From the NCBI RefSeq assembly GCF_964355755.1, contig NC_092672.1, forward strand, positions 24,426,501-24,490,500: DNA of 64,000 nucleotides, given 5' to 3'. Below are positions 50,122 through 59,726 of this stretch, in pieces. Under the pieces are notes generated by a model. That model had not been told where the DNA came from. It saw only the letters and a program-made list of their open reading frames with translations, and made no database searches. This DNA comes from Antedon mediterranea (taxonomy: Eukaryota > Echinodermata > Crinoidea > Comatulida > Antedonidae). Made by a program: the position numbers and the translations under genes. Numbering within the stretch: the first letter of the stretch is position 1; the number at the start of each line of letters is the position of its first letter.

Positions 50122-50178
50122 AATAAAGATTTGATACAATAACAATAGGTGATCATTTTATTCTAAATGATCACCTAA
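50122..50178 (-). mobile_element. outermost element, far end
   Basis: AATAAAGATTTGATACAATA then TAGGTGATCATTTTA-TTC-TAAATGATCACCTA, a 14-15-bp stem. The stem sequence matches the subterminal TAGGTGATCA of unit 1, 36.5 kb to the left, and no other unit in the array. Confidence 0.85.
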
Positions 50179-50950
50179 AAATCATAATATGATAATTTTG
50201 TGTATGTGCTAAATGCCTTAGTACATGTATGTTGTATACGAATACCATTGGGCTACTGGTTTAAATTTTGGTTTATATCTAGTAAGACTAATAATACAAT
50301 TAATGTGCATTACGAGAGTAAGCAAGCTAGTGGCATGTTTTAAAATTAAAATGACCATTTTGAATAACTGACAAATATAAATGAAAGTGAAATTATTGTT
50401 TAATAGTGAGTATACGTGTATTTATTAAATTTTATGATTTTCTAAAAATCAAATGATGGTTACCTCACCATTAGAGTTAGCCGAGGCTATTATAATACAT
50501 AGATTTTTGTGAATAGAATAAATAAATAAAATACTTTTTGTCTTTTTCTAATTGGACAATTGGATTAATAAATACATTTATAGTTGTGACTACATTTAGG
50601 TGTCCTATAAATCATTTCATTTTTTTTCTGTTACTTTTTCATTTTTTCATTCATACTTCAAATTATGTCACTGTAGTAAAAGAATTGTCAGGAAATCATG
50701 TCATGCAACATGGAAATATTGCTGTTTTAGGACATGACATCATAACTCAGGTTTCAATAGCTATACAGCAAAGACTCTCCTAATATTAACCATGATTTGT
50801 ATGGTTTCCTAATATCTGATGTTACTACTAATGTTGTTGCACCATCTGGTAAACAATCACAATCTCTATTCTCAAATGTTTTGAGCTGGGTATTTAGGCT
50901 TTTACGGTTTTTAATATTCTATTCATGTTTTTTATTTTAACCCTAAACTT
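50179..50950. other. AT-rich intergenic DNA right of the array
   Basis: No element borders or supported exons; the 81-aa frame at 50538-50783 lacks a recognisable motif. Confidence 0.4.
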
Positions 50951-51285
50951 AGGAGTGGAGCTGTGGCTTGGTGGTTAGGAGTGGAGCTGTGGCTTGGTGG
51001 TTATGATGCTTGGCTACCAATCTAAGGGTCCTGGGTTCAAGTCCTGTCATATGTCAGGGTTTTTTTCTCATGACAATTTACAACTCCACTCCCAAAGACT
51101 TAATAATAAGTCTTTGTCTATGTAGAGCATCTTGTGTATATGTTTGTCTTATATGTTCTAGTGCAGTATATGGAGAGCCATCTCGATAGTGCTTTGCACT
51201 CATGGCAATCCTCAGGGTGCTGCACCGCTGTGTTGTCATGTATGTTTGCCTGAAAATTAAATAAAATAAAATAAAATAAAATAAA
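50951..51285 (+). mobile_element. tRNA-derived SINE
   Basis: A-box-like TGGCTTGGTGGTTATGATG and B box GGGTTCAAGTCCTG about 40 bases apart form a tRNA-like head. A roughly 200-bp unrelated body follows, with an internal inverted repeat AAAGACTTA / TAAGTCTTT, and then an (AATAA)n-type tail of AAATAAAATAAAATAAAAT. The first 26 bases (AGGAGTGGAGCTGTGGCTTG..) are duplicated in tandem at 50951-50976 and 50977-51002. The tail should match the 3' end of a partner LINE, which is not identified here. Target-site duplications are not obvious. Confidence 0.8.
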
Positions 51286-51289
51286 CTGT

Positions 51290-53495
51290 TTATGATATTA
51301 ATAAACTCCAACAGTGTATTTTTGTTATGTCACTAACAAACTCCCTTCTCATTTTTTAACCAAATTTCTTAAATTTTCTTAACAAACTCAGTAATCCATT
51401 CATACAACACGCCCTTCATCTTCCTTTAACTAAACTTTCTTTAATTCAACACAATGTCCGATATAATGGCAGTAATTATTTAATGCACTCATGATATCAC
51501 ATCTACCCTGATCTCAAGAAATTGTTTTTTGTAAAAGTAAAAAACTACCTTTTATCAAAGTACTAGTATATTTTAAATGATTATTGTCGACCGTTTTTCG
51601 TCTCCTCTGCCCCATGGCTACTAAATTACAATAATTAGCATTTATATCATTTATTGTCTTTATGCTTCCTGTTTGTTTTTTTGTGTGTGTTTTATATATA
51701 TATATTTATTATTTATTTTTATTATTTATTTTTGTCAAATGTTACGTTTTATTTGAAAGAAGAAGTAATAAATGTTATTTCAAATGAAATGAATTTATAA
51801 ATTACTATTAACTATTAAAGAAGAAAACAAATCAAATAGTTTATTCATAATCAACGATATTGCAAAATTATTTATGGAGTATGACAAAATTATCTATGTG
51901 TTAACTGTTTTTATTAACTTCTTTAAATTGTATTAATCTATTAATCAATTTTTCCTGTTGTAATCTTTTGTGGTCATTTTTAGATTATATTTTGTTTTGT
52001 TTTATGCACACATTATGTTTGTGAACAAGCTCCATTACAAAAATGATTTTATTATTATTATTATATTATAACTTATATCAAGGCTCTATCTTTTATTTTT
52101 AAATGAATCCCAAAAGTTTGAGACGTGTCAGTCTGTAAAGCTGTGGACAGAGATAAAATCCTTTTTTTTGTATTATAAATAAAGCATGGCCTCCTGAGCT
52201 CCATTTGATTCTTTCAAAGTTAAAATAATATATATACTAAAAGGAAAATAATATGTTTTACTAAGTCACGTATCCATGGTGATTGTGATGACAGGCTCCA
52301 ACTCTATACTATACATGATATTACGATACCATCTGAATTAAATTTTCAGCCAGTGTGCAAAAACTTCTGGATACTATTTAAGTCGATTATCAATGACTTA
52401 CACAATTTAGCATTCCTATAATGCTACCACCTTTTTAATGTTTATATTATATCTTTATTAATGTTTTATATACTCATTATTATACATGGATAAAAAGGTT
52501 AAAGAATACACACAAAAAAGAAAGAAAAGGGGAGTATTACATTGGATAATAACAATCTAAACAGATTATAAAGATGCAATATTTAGAACAACAACAAATA
52601 TTGCGGATTGAATTGTGTCTTGTTTTTGTGAATGAATGATTTTTGGTATTTTGAATATTATATTGATAAAGATATACAAAAATTACGAAAAAGTAGAATT
52701 ATATTGGATAACAATGATCAAATAGATTATGAAGATTGCAGATTTACAACAACTACTGTATTACTGATTAACTTATAAAATTGATAGTTATAACTGTAAT
52801 AAATATATATGTAATATGTAGTAAAACTACACATTCAAAACGTATCTATACCAAAACATTCAATTCATGGTGATTGCACATTTATATTGTAATTGTTATA
52901 TTATATTAAAAGTTTCATCACATCTCATTTTTAAAACCAAATGTGAAATCAACAATTCTGATAGCTGCCAGTGACTTTGTCCTTGTCTATTCGGTCCTAA
53001 TGACCAGTTATTTAAACAAATTGTCTTGTCCATTTATGTAAATTTATTTTAAAATAATGTTGGTAAATGGTGTTACTTCACTATTTTTCCATGTGTTTTT
53101 TAGATGGGGGTGAGGAAGGTTTTCTTATCTTAGTAGACAGACCATTTTCAATTATTTTACCAAAAATAAAACCAATATAATACAATTCTATTAAAAGAAA
53201 AATTGTTTATTGAAAAGTAGTGTTATTTGTGTCATACTTTACACATGTCAACTCTTAATGAAAGGTATTTTGGGTTGCTTTCACAAGCAAACACTAGCTT
53301 CCAATAGGCCAATAAGTGCCTGTGAGTTTGTTCGTATCAAGACTGGGGCTTATCTTAGAAAACCTAAAGTAATTAGCTTTCTAAGATGCTTATTTTTTAT
53401 AGGCATTTGTAAGATTACAAAATAAAGTACACGCATACTTCTTCTTGGTTAACTGTACAACAACTAGGCCTACAAATTCAAAACTTATTTAGGCC
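51290..53495. other. AT-rich intergenic or intronic DNA
   Basis: No supported exon; scattered (TA)n and T-runs. The frame at 53210-53425 has no recognisable domain. Confidence 0.4.
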
Positions 53496-53499
53496 TTAC

Positions 53500-53983
53500 A
53501 TACATTCAATGCATGGTGATTATTTAAAGCGACTCTAACAGCTCACTATGTCGGTTGGTCAGTAAACACTAACTCAAATTTGAACACGTGACTGCAGCCA
53601 TGTATATGGCCTTGTTTTTATTATTATCTGTTCTGAACCATACACTACTAATCCTCCTTTAATCTCTGTGGCCTATAGAAGATAATAAGCCGAACGTGGC
53701 AGTGAAGGTGAATCTTATGGAGAAGTCATGTACAAGCCGGGCTTATTCAACAAATATTTAGTTTAAATGTAGATATATTTTTTAGATTAACTATATCGAG
53801 AACGACAATTGAAAAAAAAGACAAAGATCGTTTTAGAATAGGCTACACTCATGGTGATTACACTTTCTGCGGCGAAGAATTAATGGGCAGTGTGGTGATA
53901 TTGTCTGATTGGTTGATTCAGGGAGACAACTCCCTGGTTGATTTGTGTCTGCCATATTGGAGGGAAGCTCGCCAACAGATGGA
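53500..53983. repeat. tandem duplication, copy 1
   Basis: Landmarks in order: ATACATTCAATGCATGGTGA, CTAATCCTCC, CTCTGTGGCCTATAGAAGAT, ACAAGCCGGGC, GATATTGTCTGATTGGTTGA and TATTGGAGGGAAGCTC. The same order follows at 53984-54095 and 56051-56395. Copy 1 keeps AGAAGATAATAAGCC unbroken where copy 2 carries a TIR element. It also has an extra 80-bp piece at 53528-53610. Confidence 0.85.
53528..53610. mobile_element. remnant of the TCGG-element family
   Basis: GCGACTCTAACAGCTCACTA then TGTCGGTTGGTCAG matches the left end of the element at 10681 (GCGACTCTATAGTTCACTAT, TGTCGGTCGGTCGG). The piece is missing from duplication copy 2, so it was inserted into copy 1 or excised from copy 2. Confidence 0.6.
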
Positions 53984-54095
53984 CATACATTCAATTCATG
54001 GTGATTATTTAAGGTGTTTTTTTTTTTTTTATTATTATCTGTTCTGAACTATACACTACTAATCCTCCTGTAATCTCTGTGGCCTATAGGAGATA
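53984..54095. repeat. tandem duplication, copy 2 left part
   Basis: Begins ATACATTCAATTCATGGTGA, then a T-run and CTCTGTGGCCTATAGGAGAT, and is interrupted at GAGATA by the TIR element that follows. It continues at 56051. Confidence 0.85.
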
Positions 54096-54114
54096 TACTG
54101 TAAAAAGTAGTGTT

Positions 54115-54300
54115 AATGTTTAAACGCTAAAATTAACACGTTTCGGATAACACTTAATGAACACGTTTAAGTGTTAATGTTCAAAATTATTAACACGTTT
54201 AAGTGTTAATGTTTCCATAATTATTAATACGTTTAGGTGTTAAAGTTCCAAATTATTAACACGTTCAGGCGTTAAAAGAAATAACACATATATACGTTTA
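54115..54300. repeat. subterminal ~36-bp tandem repeats
   Basis: AACACGTTTAAGTGTTAATG recurs with drift: AATACGTTTAGGTGTTAAAG, AACACGTTCAGGCGTTAAAA. Each unit contains a palindrome-like core (TTAACAC/GTGTTAA). Confidence 0.8.
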
Positions 54301-54420
54301 TGAGTGGATAACACTTTATTAATGCTAAAACATGTTTATATACAGAATGGTGTTATAGTACTCTTAAATAGTATCTGTAATAAACACAAAAATGAAAACA
54401 CAATCGTTTTTGTCACTGTT

Positions 54421-54634
54421 TCAGATCTTGTAAATGCGACCATTGCTTTGCGTTTTTTTACTTTGGTAGAGAATGTTCGGAACAGTGTGCCCTTGAAAGT
54501 TTATAAACTGCCCTTCACCAACAATAAATATCTTTGTACTGCCAGCCGTCCATACACACAATGCGTAGGGCAAGAGGACTTTTGTCTTGAAGCTTTTCAG
54601 CCAGAACGTCATCTGATATGTCTATTTCCTCTAC
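54421..54634 (-). pseudogene. unknown protein, exon-like segment with frameshift
   Basis: A plausible acceptor TTATATTTCAG precedes a minus-strand open frame reading EEIDISDDVLAEKL, then KSPLALRIV and DGWQYKDI. The sense then continues in the next frame (KIFIVGEGQF, then a stop after GRIYKI), so a one-base loss or two-base gain near 54520 breaks it. Charged and hydrophobic segments alternate as in a real protein. I do not recognise the family with confidence. Opposite-strand frames here (54304-54645) are shadows. Confidence 0.5.
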
Positions 54635-54744
54635 CTGAAATATAAGGAAATGTAAATTGATTTCATTTTCAGTTATTTTATTTGATTGAGAGTCACTTTT
54701 AGGCATATCTAACTGATGCATGGTCAGGTGGATATTATATTTTA

Positions 54745-54775
54745 ATAATAATAATAATGTCAGTTTTTATATAGC
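54745..54775. repeat. (AAT)n plus TTTATATAGCGC motif
   Basis: A short AAT run followed by GTCAGTTTTTATATAGCGCG, the same association as at 8508-8620. Here it lies between the two exon-like segments. Confidence 0.65.
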
Positions 54776-54847
54776 GCGCTACACAATTAAGACTCGGAGC
54801 GAAAATCAAACTATACATAAATCAATGTGTTATTACTAATCACCTAC

Positions 54848-54953
54848 TTCCAACATTGTCATGGACGGTCTTGGATCTGGTACCTTTGCCTTTGACAACA
54901 GCAACCTTCTTCTCCAGGATGTCTAGTAGTCTAATCGAATCATCCTCAGCTCC
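54848..54953 (-). pseudogene. unknown protein, upstream exon-like segment
   Basis: A minus-strand frame open between a possible acceptor (TTATTTTGAG) and a good donor (GGAA|GTAGGTG). It reads EGAEDDSIRLLDILEKKVAV then VKGKGTRSKTVHDNV. Basic and acidic residues with few rare residues look like true coding sequence. Joining at the GTAGGT donor to an acceptor at GGTAG, four bases inside the next segment, keeps the phase (VGKEID), but other choices are possible. Family unknown. Confidence 0.45.
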
Positions 54954-55059
54954 CTCAAAATAAAATAAATTAATAAAAAAAAATTAAATTAAAAACAATT
55001 TTAAAAAATCGTAATTTCGCGGGGGGCCTGATAAACTAATAAAAAAATGTATGGACCTT

Positions 55060-55290
55060 AGAAGTAGACTGGCCTAGCTAGTAGGGGCTCAAATTTGAAT
55101 TATGACCCATTTATTTTTAAATAGGCTAGGTAGCCCGGCAGGCAATGAGTAGGCAGGCATATTAATAATACTAATAGGCCTAGCCTAGCCTAGGCCTAGG
55201 CCTAGTGCCTATTCTATAGGTGGCCAAGCCTAGATTTTCTGAACACTAGTATAGCCTAGCTAGTGCCTATATACCCGGCCTAGGCCTAGT
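55060..55290. repeat. TAGGCCTA-rich cluster
   Basis: Repeated AGGCCTAGCC, CCTAGGCCTAGGCCTAG and CTAGCTAG words, as at 17630-17990; non-coding. Confidence 0.7.
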
Positions 55291-55309
55291 TCTAATGTCT
55301 GACTGTTCA

Positions 55310-55700
55310 AATGCGACCGGACCATAAACTCGGGGAGAGAGGACATGCGCCAGAAGGCGCGCGCGGCGGTGTGTAAGAAAGTAGTATGGCGAACGCACGG
55401 GTCCATCAGGGCTAGCCTAATCTATGTTACAGTTAAATAATAGGAGATCCTAGCTAGGCCATAATGACAAATTTCCTTCACTTCGAACTACGACCAAAAC
55501 ATGATAAAACTATCAGTAGTTCAAAATACAGATAACAATTACCTATACGATGAAAGAAGATTGATGTGATTAGTGATTGTGATCTTCTCCGATTCTCTCG
55601 CTCACCAATGGAAAACAATGGCGCCTGAATCTCTAACCGGCCGGCCTCTCACTCGTGCGACGCGTGATCATGTGACTTATCTGCAAGCGCTATGCGTTAA
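55310..55700 (-). promoter_or_regulatory. CpG-rich promoter-like region inside TIR element
   Basis: Contrasts with AT-rich surroundings: CGCCAGAAGGCGCGCGCGGC, CCGGCCGGCC, GTGCGACGCGTGATCATGTG. On the minus strand it contains GGCGCCATTGTTTTCC (YY1-like CCATTNT) and a CCAAT box in the opposite sense (CACCAATGG). An ATG followed by SSLPEFMVRSHLNSQ is available at about 55347. It lies upstream of both exon-like segments on the minus strand, consistent with a TATA-less promoter driving them. This is inference from composition. Confidence 0.4.
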
Positions 55701-56050
55701 ACAGTCAGAAACTTCAATGAGTACTTTAAACGTCATGCGTTAATAAAATATTTTCACGGAGTAAATATAACAAAACAGGAAAAAAATCTGAGATATTCGT
55801 AGCTCTGAAATTCATATTCGTAGGTTTACCAATGTTTTTAGATCACTAAAATGAATAAGGCCTATCATAGCATAGGCCTATGTATTATTTCCCATGTAAA
55901 ACTTTATTTTAAAATACAATGATCGTTATAAACACCATGGTGTTAAAATTTAACGGCACTGACAACACACCAAGTGTTAATAATATGCTATTTTAACACC
56001 TACCGTTGATAATTAAACATCACAAATACAACGCCAGTTTTTACAGTGTA

Positions 56051-56395
56051 ATATAAAGCCAAACGTGGCAGTGAAGGTGAATCTTATGGAGTAGTCCTGT
56101 ACAAGCCGGGCATTCAACAACATATTTTTTATATAAGAAAATTATACAAATATTGTATATTTTTTAGATTAACTATATTGAGAATGACAATTAAAAAAAT
56201 ACTTTATTGAAACAAATTTTTGTAATTTGTATACGAAGATCATTTTAGAATACACTCATGGTGATTACGCTTTCTTGGCTCTTAAGTCTGCGGCAAAGAA
56301 ATAATGGGCTGTGTGGTGATATTGTCTGATTGGTTGATTAATGTGTCTGCAATATTGGAGGGAAGCTCTACAACAAATGGACATGTTTCAAATGC
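56051..56395. repeat. tandem duplication, copy 2 right part
   Basis: Resumes with TATAAAGCC, AACGTGGCAGTGAAGGTGAA and ACAAGCCGGGC, and runs to ATATTGGAGGGAAGCTC. Compared with copy 1 it lacks the CAGGGAGACAACTCCCTGGT palindrome and has its own ACTTTATTGAAACAAATTTT insertion. Confidence 0.85.
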
Positions 56396-57371
56396 ATTGG
56401 AGTTGACGATCTCTTAAATCTAGGTGTACAGTATATTGTTAGGTATAACAGCGATAATTACCACCACTTACAGGTTTGAAACATATAACAATACAGAATC
56501 AAGAAAAAGTAACAATAAAATACAAAATAATAAATATAGATCAGCATGCCATTAACAATTTAAAAAGTGATGCTATAATAATAATAAACACTGAAAATTA
56601 TATAGTATGCAATTCGAGTGTATTATTTACGATGGATGGTGTATTTCAAAGGTTCAAGAAATATCCTTTTTTCCCAGTATAAGTGCTTAAATGTTTTAAG
56701 TATACATTGCAATTTTATATTCCTTTAACAATCATAAATCATACAGATTTGATAATGCATTTTATAATTTTCTCATATGTGTAAAAATGTCTAACAATTT
56801 GAATAAAATTGGTGTTTATCAAGTCAATACTGTATTCAAATTTAGGAACAGCTTAATCACAAAATAATGGGATTATTGTGCACTTTGTAATATTAATAAT
56901 TCATTATAATGATGTATTGATACTTTAACACTTCTTTATTGTATCTTAAAATTTGTTGTTATCATTGATACAATAATACATGAATCAGGTGTCAAGTGTC
57001 AACAATTATAGAGCATTCATATTAACAGTTAATGTTGACTGATATGATTTTACTGTACCTTTCATCTCATCTTGAAAATTAAAAAAGTAAATAAAAATTA
57101 ATCAAATATTAAAAATAATACAAATATAAATAAGGCTGATATTGATGATATTGATTGCAATTTGCCTAATGAGGTTTGATGATTAAAATGAGAACTCAAC
57201 AGGGTGAATTGTCAATACAAGATGTAGGCCTACTGTAAGTAATAATAACCTGTCATTCTTTTAAAATACAAAATAAATTGGCAAATTGAGGGTAAATGCC
57301 ACTTAAAAGAGTTTATATGAAAGTATTTGTATGGAAAAATTGAATTATCAATATGCATTTATTATTTTTAG
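56396..57371 (+). other. AT-rich, presumed intron upstream of ankyrin exon
   Basis: No further exon recognised. The last ~20 bases before 57372 form a pyrimidine-rich acceptor, TTATTATTTTTAG. Confidence 0.5.
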
Positions 57372-57470
57372 GATGGAGACACACCTCTGATTGAAGCTGC
57401 ACATCAAGGTTTTCATGAAGTCTGCTTGGTCCTTCTCAATAAGGGAGCTGATGTAAATCACCAAAACGAG
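57372..57470 (+). CDS. single ankyrin-repeat exon of a host gene
   Basis: Exactly 99 bp and phase 0 at both ends, flanked by TTATTTTTAG| and |GTACTT, and encoding exactly one 33-residue ankyrin repeat. DGDTPLIEAAHQGF carries the TPL helix-1 start and the AA-xx-G-turn, then VCLVLLNKGADVNHQNE gives helix 2 and the hairpin (G-A-D-V-N). Ankyrin repeats mediate protein-protein binding. One-repeat-per-exon structure is typical of large ankyrin, TANC, ANKHD or ANKRD-type genes, so the full product should have many repeats. Neighbouring exons were not found within the window, so introns on both sides are long or the exons lie outside. The rest of the protein and its role are unknown. Confidence 0.85.
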
Positions 57471-58308
57471 GTACTTTCACACATTGTATTTCGAACATTT
57501 TTAAATATAGGTGGCCAGTACAATTAAATTAATAATTTATGTTTTGTCATTGATACTGGGATTGTAGGATAATTCAAAGTTAGTACTAGTTCAAAATCTA
57601 GACTATTAGTATATTTAAATTTGTTTGAAAATGTATACCACAAATATTTGTTGACATGTGCACAACAAATAGTTTGTTTATTTTGCTTTGTTATCCTATT
57701 TTGTAAAGAAATTAATGAGAGCCTTATAATTAAAAGTTTACATTATTTATATATGCAGTATGTTTATTTACATATTTCTTGGTAGCAGAAATAGAGCTCA
57801 CCTTATTCTGTCATATTTCCTCATAGAGGTTTGAATTCAGTACATTGCATTTCATATGCCATTTCTAGTGCCTTAATTTACTGTACAATGCTTTCTTTAT
57901 ATTTATGTTATAATTTAAGAATCAGTTTTTAAAAATGATTTGATAATAAATAACTGCTATTTAATTAATTAATGTATGTTTAAAATCCAAAAACAAAATG
58001 AAATTAATTCTAAATAGGCCATATAGTTTTTCTTGGTCAGAATAGCATGTAGCTTGTTAGGTTGAGTTAATTCATGGAGGTTTACGCAGGGTTTTTGGTG
58101 TTTGTGCAATTTAGCAATACCCCTGTGTTATTGATCTTGATCATCAAGTTAGTGAGGGTTTTAATATATTCCTGTCAGTCTGGATGGCAATATACTATAT
58201 GGTGACAAAAATAATAATACATAGCCATGTCCTATATTGAATCCCAAATCACAATATAAAAAGATCAACTTTAATGATTTTGTAAAGCTTCATATTTGTT
58301 AACAGACT
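57471..58308 (+). other. presumed intron after the ankyrin exon
   Basis: Starts with a GTACTTTC donor; AT-rich, with no second ankyrin-like frame found. Confidence 0.5.
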
Positions 58309-59295
58309 GTTCATTCTTTTAAATTCAAACTTTTATTTATCCACAAAATATCAAAGATTAAAATTAAACTTGTTTAAAAAATGAAAAAAATTTTAAAACA
58401 CTGATCGTGCCTTAAGTTGGTCATTGACACCATTTTAACTAAAATAACTAACTAAAATTTAAAGTTTAGTTAGCAAAGTTCAAAAGGATGAACTAAAACA
58501 CCTAATAAAAAAAGTCTATGAGGATGCTTGTTTTTCTTTTCATTATTGAATAAATGTTATTGAATTGAAATTGAATTTTAATCACAGTCTACACATACAA
58601 TAATATACAATAATGACAAAATATGATGTTTTAATTAAGTTTAACTAAAAATGAAAAACTACAATGTGTATTCCCTTTGCGTACTGTACACCCATTTTTT
58701 ATTGTTGCAAGGTTTCAAAATGACGCAATGAACTTTACTCCGTCCATTGGATTGAATGTTAAATCAACCAAATATAAGTCCTGATAATGAACAGAACAGA
58801 GTATGCTCAGTATAATGTGCATAAGCATGCGCAGATTAATATTTTGTGTAGATTACCATATCCTTTCATCTACCATCCACCTTCGTCTACCATACAGTAC
58901 TGTCATAAAGTCACTAGTTTTATTGTAAATTAACAGCACACTACGTGCTAATACTAAATAGTAGTACTAATCATTGTCAGTATTTTCATTTCTATTGTAA
59001 ATTAATAGTCAACAGATACCTCTTAGAATTGGTAAGTCATACATTCTACTCATTCACCCTTTACCAAAAATTTTGTATTTTTAAAATGTCTTTCTTTCCA
59101 TCATATATATTCATTTAGGACTGACAATTTTATACTTATAGTTTCATTCTACTGTAAAACAATAATACTCTCTTTGTCATTACATTCAACCTCTAGTCTT
59201 ACATTAATATTCAAATAAATTCAGAATAAATACATTTGAATGATGAAGCCTAAAAAAACAAAAAACCAGAATTATAACTAAAATACAAATAAATT
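58309..59295. repeat. paralogous edge repeat, copy 2
   Basis: Direct-orientation counterpart of 1-990, starting GTTCATTCTTTTAAATTCAA and ending GATGAAGCCTAAAAAAAC. Beyond this point the copies diverge: copy 1 enters 1.8 kb of unrelated DNA, while copy 2 has a 0.4-kb stretch with a fold-back MITE before similarity returns at 59693. Confidence 0.85.
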
Positions 59296-59325
59296 GGTAT
59301 AATTCTATACTATTGTACCTTTGAT

Positions 59326-59635
59326 CAAAGAACTTATAACACAGGAATCTCCTGTTCGTCCGAAGCGCGTAACAATTTCGAAAGGTATTGTGGGATAGAA
59401 TTGAGCTAATGGGTGGTGCCATTGTGAGCCATGGAGTAGCGCGCCCTCATCAAATTAGTAATTAGAGTAATTGACTGAGCCCTCTATAGGAATTAATAGT
59501 TTTGACTTCCTAGTTTGGAGGGGGCGCTGCTCCATGCTGTGAAATGGCGTCACCCACCTTTTAACCCTGTACTTCCAATACTGTGTTTTAAATGCAAATT
59601 GAAGAACAGGAGATTCTTGTGTTATAAGTTCTTTG
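59326..59635. mobile_element. 310-bp fold-back MITE with 7-bp target duplication
   Basis: The arms pair along most of the element: CAAAGAACTTATAACACAGG at the left against its complement ending GTGTTATAAGTTCTTTG at the right, then inner arms CATGGAGTAGCGCGCCCTC against GAGGGGGCGCTGCTCCATG. CTTTGAT flanks both sides (59319-59325, 59636-59642). Seven- to eight-base duplications suggest hAT-like or related mobilisation. Two minus-strand frames over it are incidental. Confidence 0.85.
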
Positions 59636-59692
59636 CTTTGATGTAGATGATGATACATAAAACTGTTATAAAGCCTATCAAACATACAGTAG

Positions 59693-59726
59693 TAAAGTCA
59701 ACCAGAAATAAAACTTGATTTACTAA
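59693..59726. repeat. paralogous edge repeat, second block (left part, split)
   Basis: AAAGTCAACC..AATAAAACTTGATTTACTAA matches 2766-2795 and stops where the long-TIR element begins; the match resumes at 63606-63609. Confidence 0.8.

Larger units (their letters stand above)
13582..50178 (-). mobile_element. 36.6-kb nested Helitron-like repeat array
   Basis: Twenty-two borders of the form CTAG-8 bases-hairpin-subterminal repeat and about 26 opposite borders of the form palindrome lie in one orientation, with no long ORF. Read on the minus strand, each unit starts with a palindrome, passes a purine/pyrimidine-biased microsatellite-like tract and ends subterminal repeat-hairpin-CTAG followed by T. 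This matches non-autonomous Helitron-like/Helentron-like elements. The outermost pair is unique: left hairpin AATTCGTC-ACTTT-GACGAATT with TAGGTGATCA, right palindrome TAGGTGATCA..TGATCACCTA at 50146-50177. Helitron class is an inference from end structure; no RepHel protein is present. Confidence 0.8.
54096..56050 (-). mobile_element. 2-kb TIR element carrying promoter-like and exon-like DNA
   Basis: The ends are inverted (ACTGTAAAAAGTAGTG at the left, GCCAGTTTTTACAGTGTA at the right), and subterminal blocks on both sides carry GTGTTAA/TTAACAC words. The pre-insertion site survives in the adjacent tandem copy. The interior holds two minus-strand coding segments, a (TAA)n-TATATAGCGC motif, a TAGGCCTA cluster and a CpG-rich stretch near the right end. 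No recognisable transposase. It may be a non-autonomous element that acquired a gene, or a poorly known autonomous family. Confidence 0.7.

Noticed and set aside
13582-50178. Regular repeats with palindromes, resembling a CRISPR array
   Set aside because: Units are more than 1 kb, spacers are not unique short segments, and there are no cas genes; the sequence is clearly animal transposon DNA.
13582-50178. Autonomous Helitron with a Rep/helicase gene
   Set aside because: No frame longer than about 100 codons exists in the array on either strand, so all units are non-autonomous.
54304-54645. 113-aa plus-strand open frame
   Set aside because: It lies antisense to the exon-like minus-strand segment, which has splice signals and more protein-like composition.
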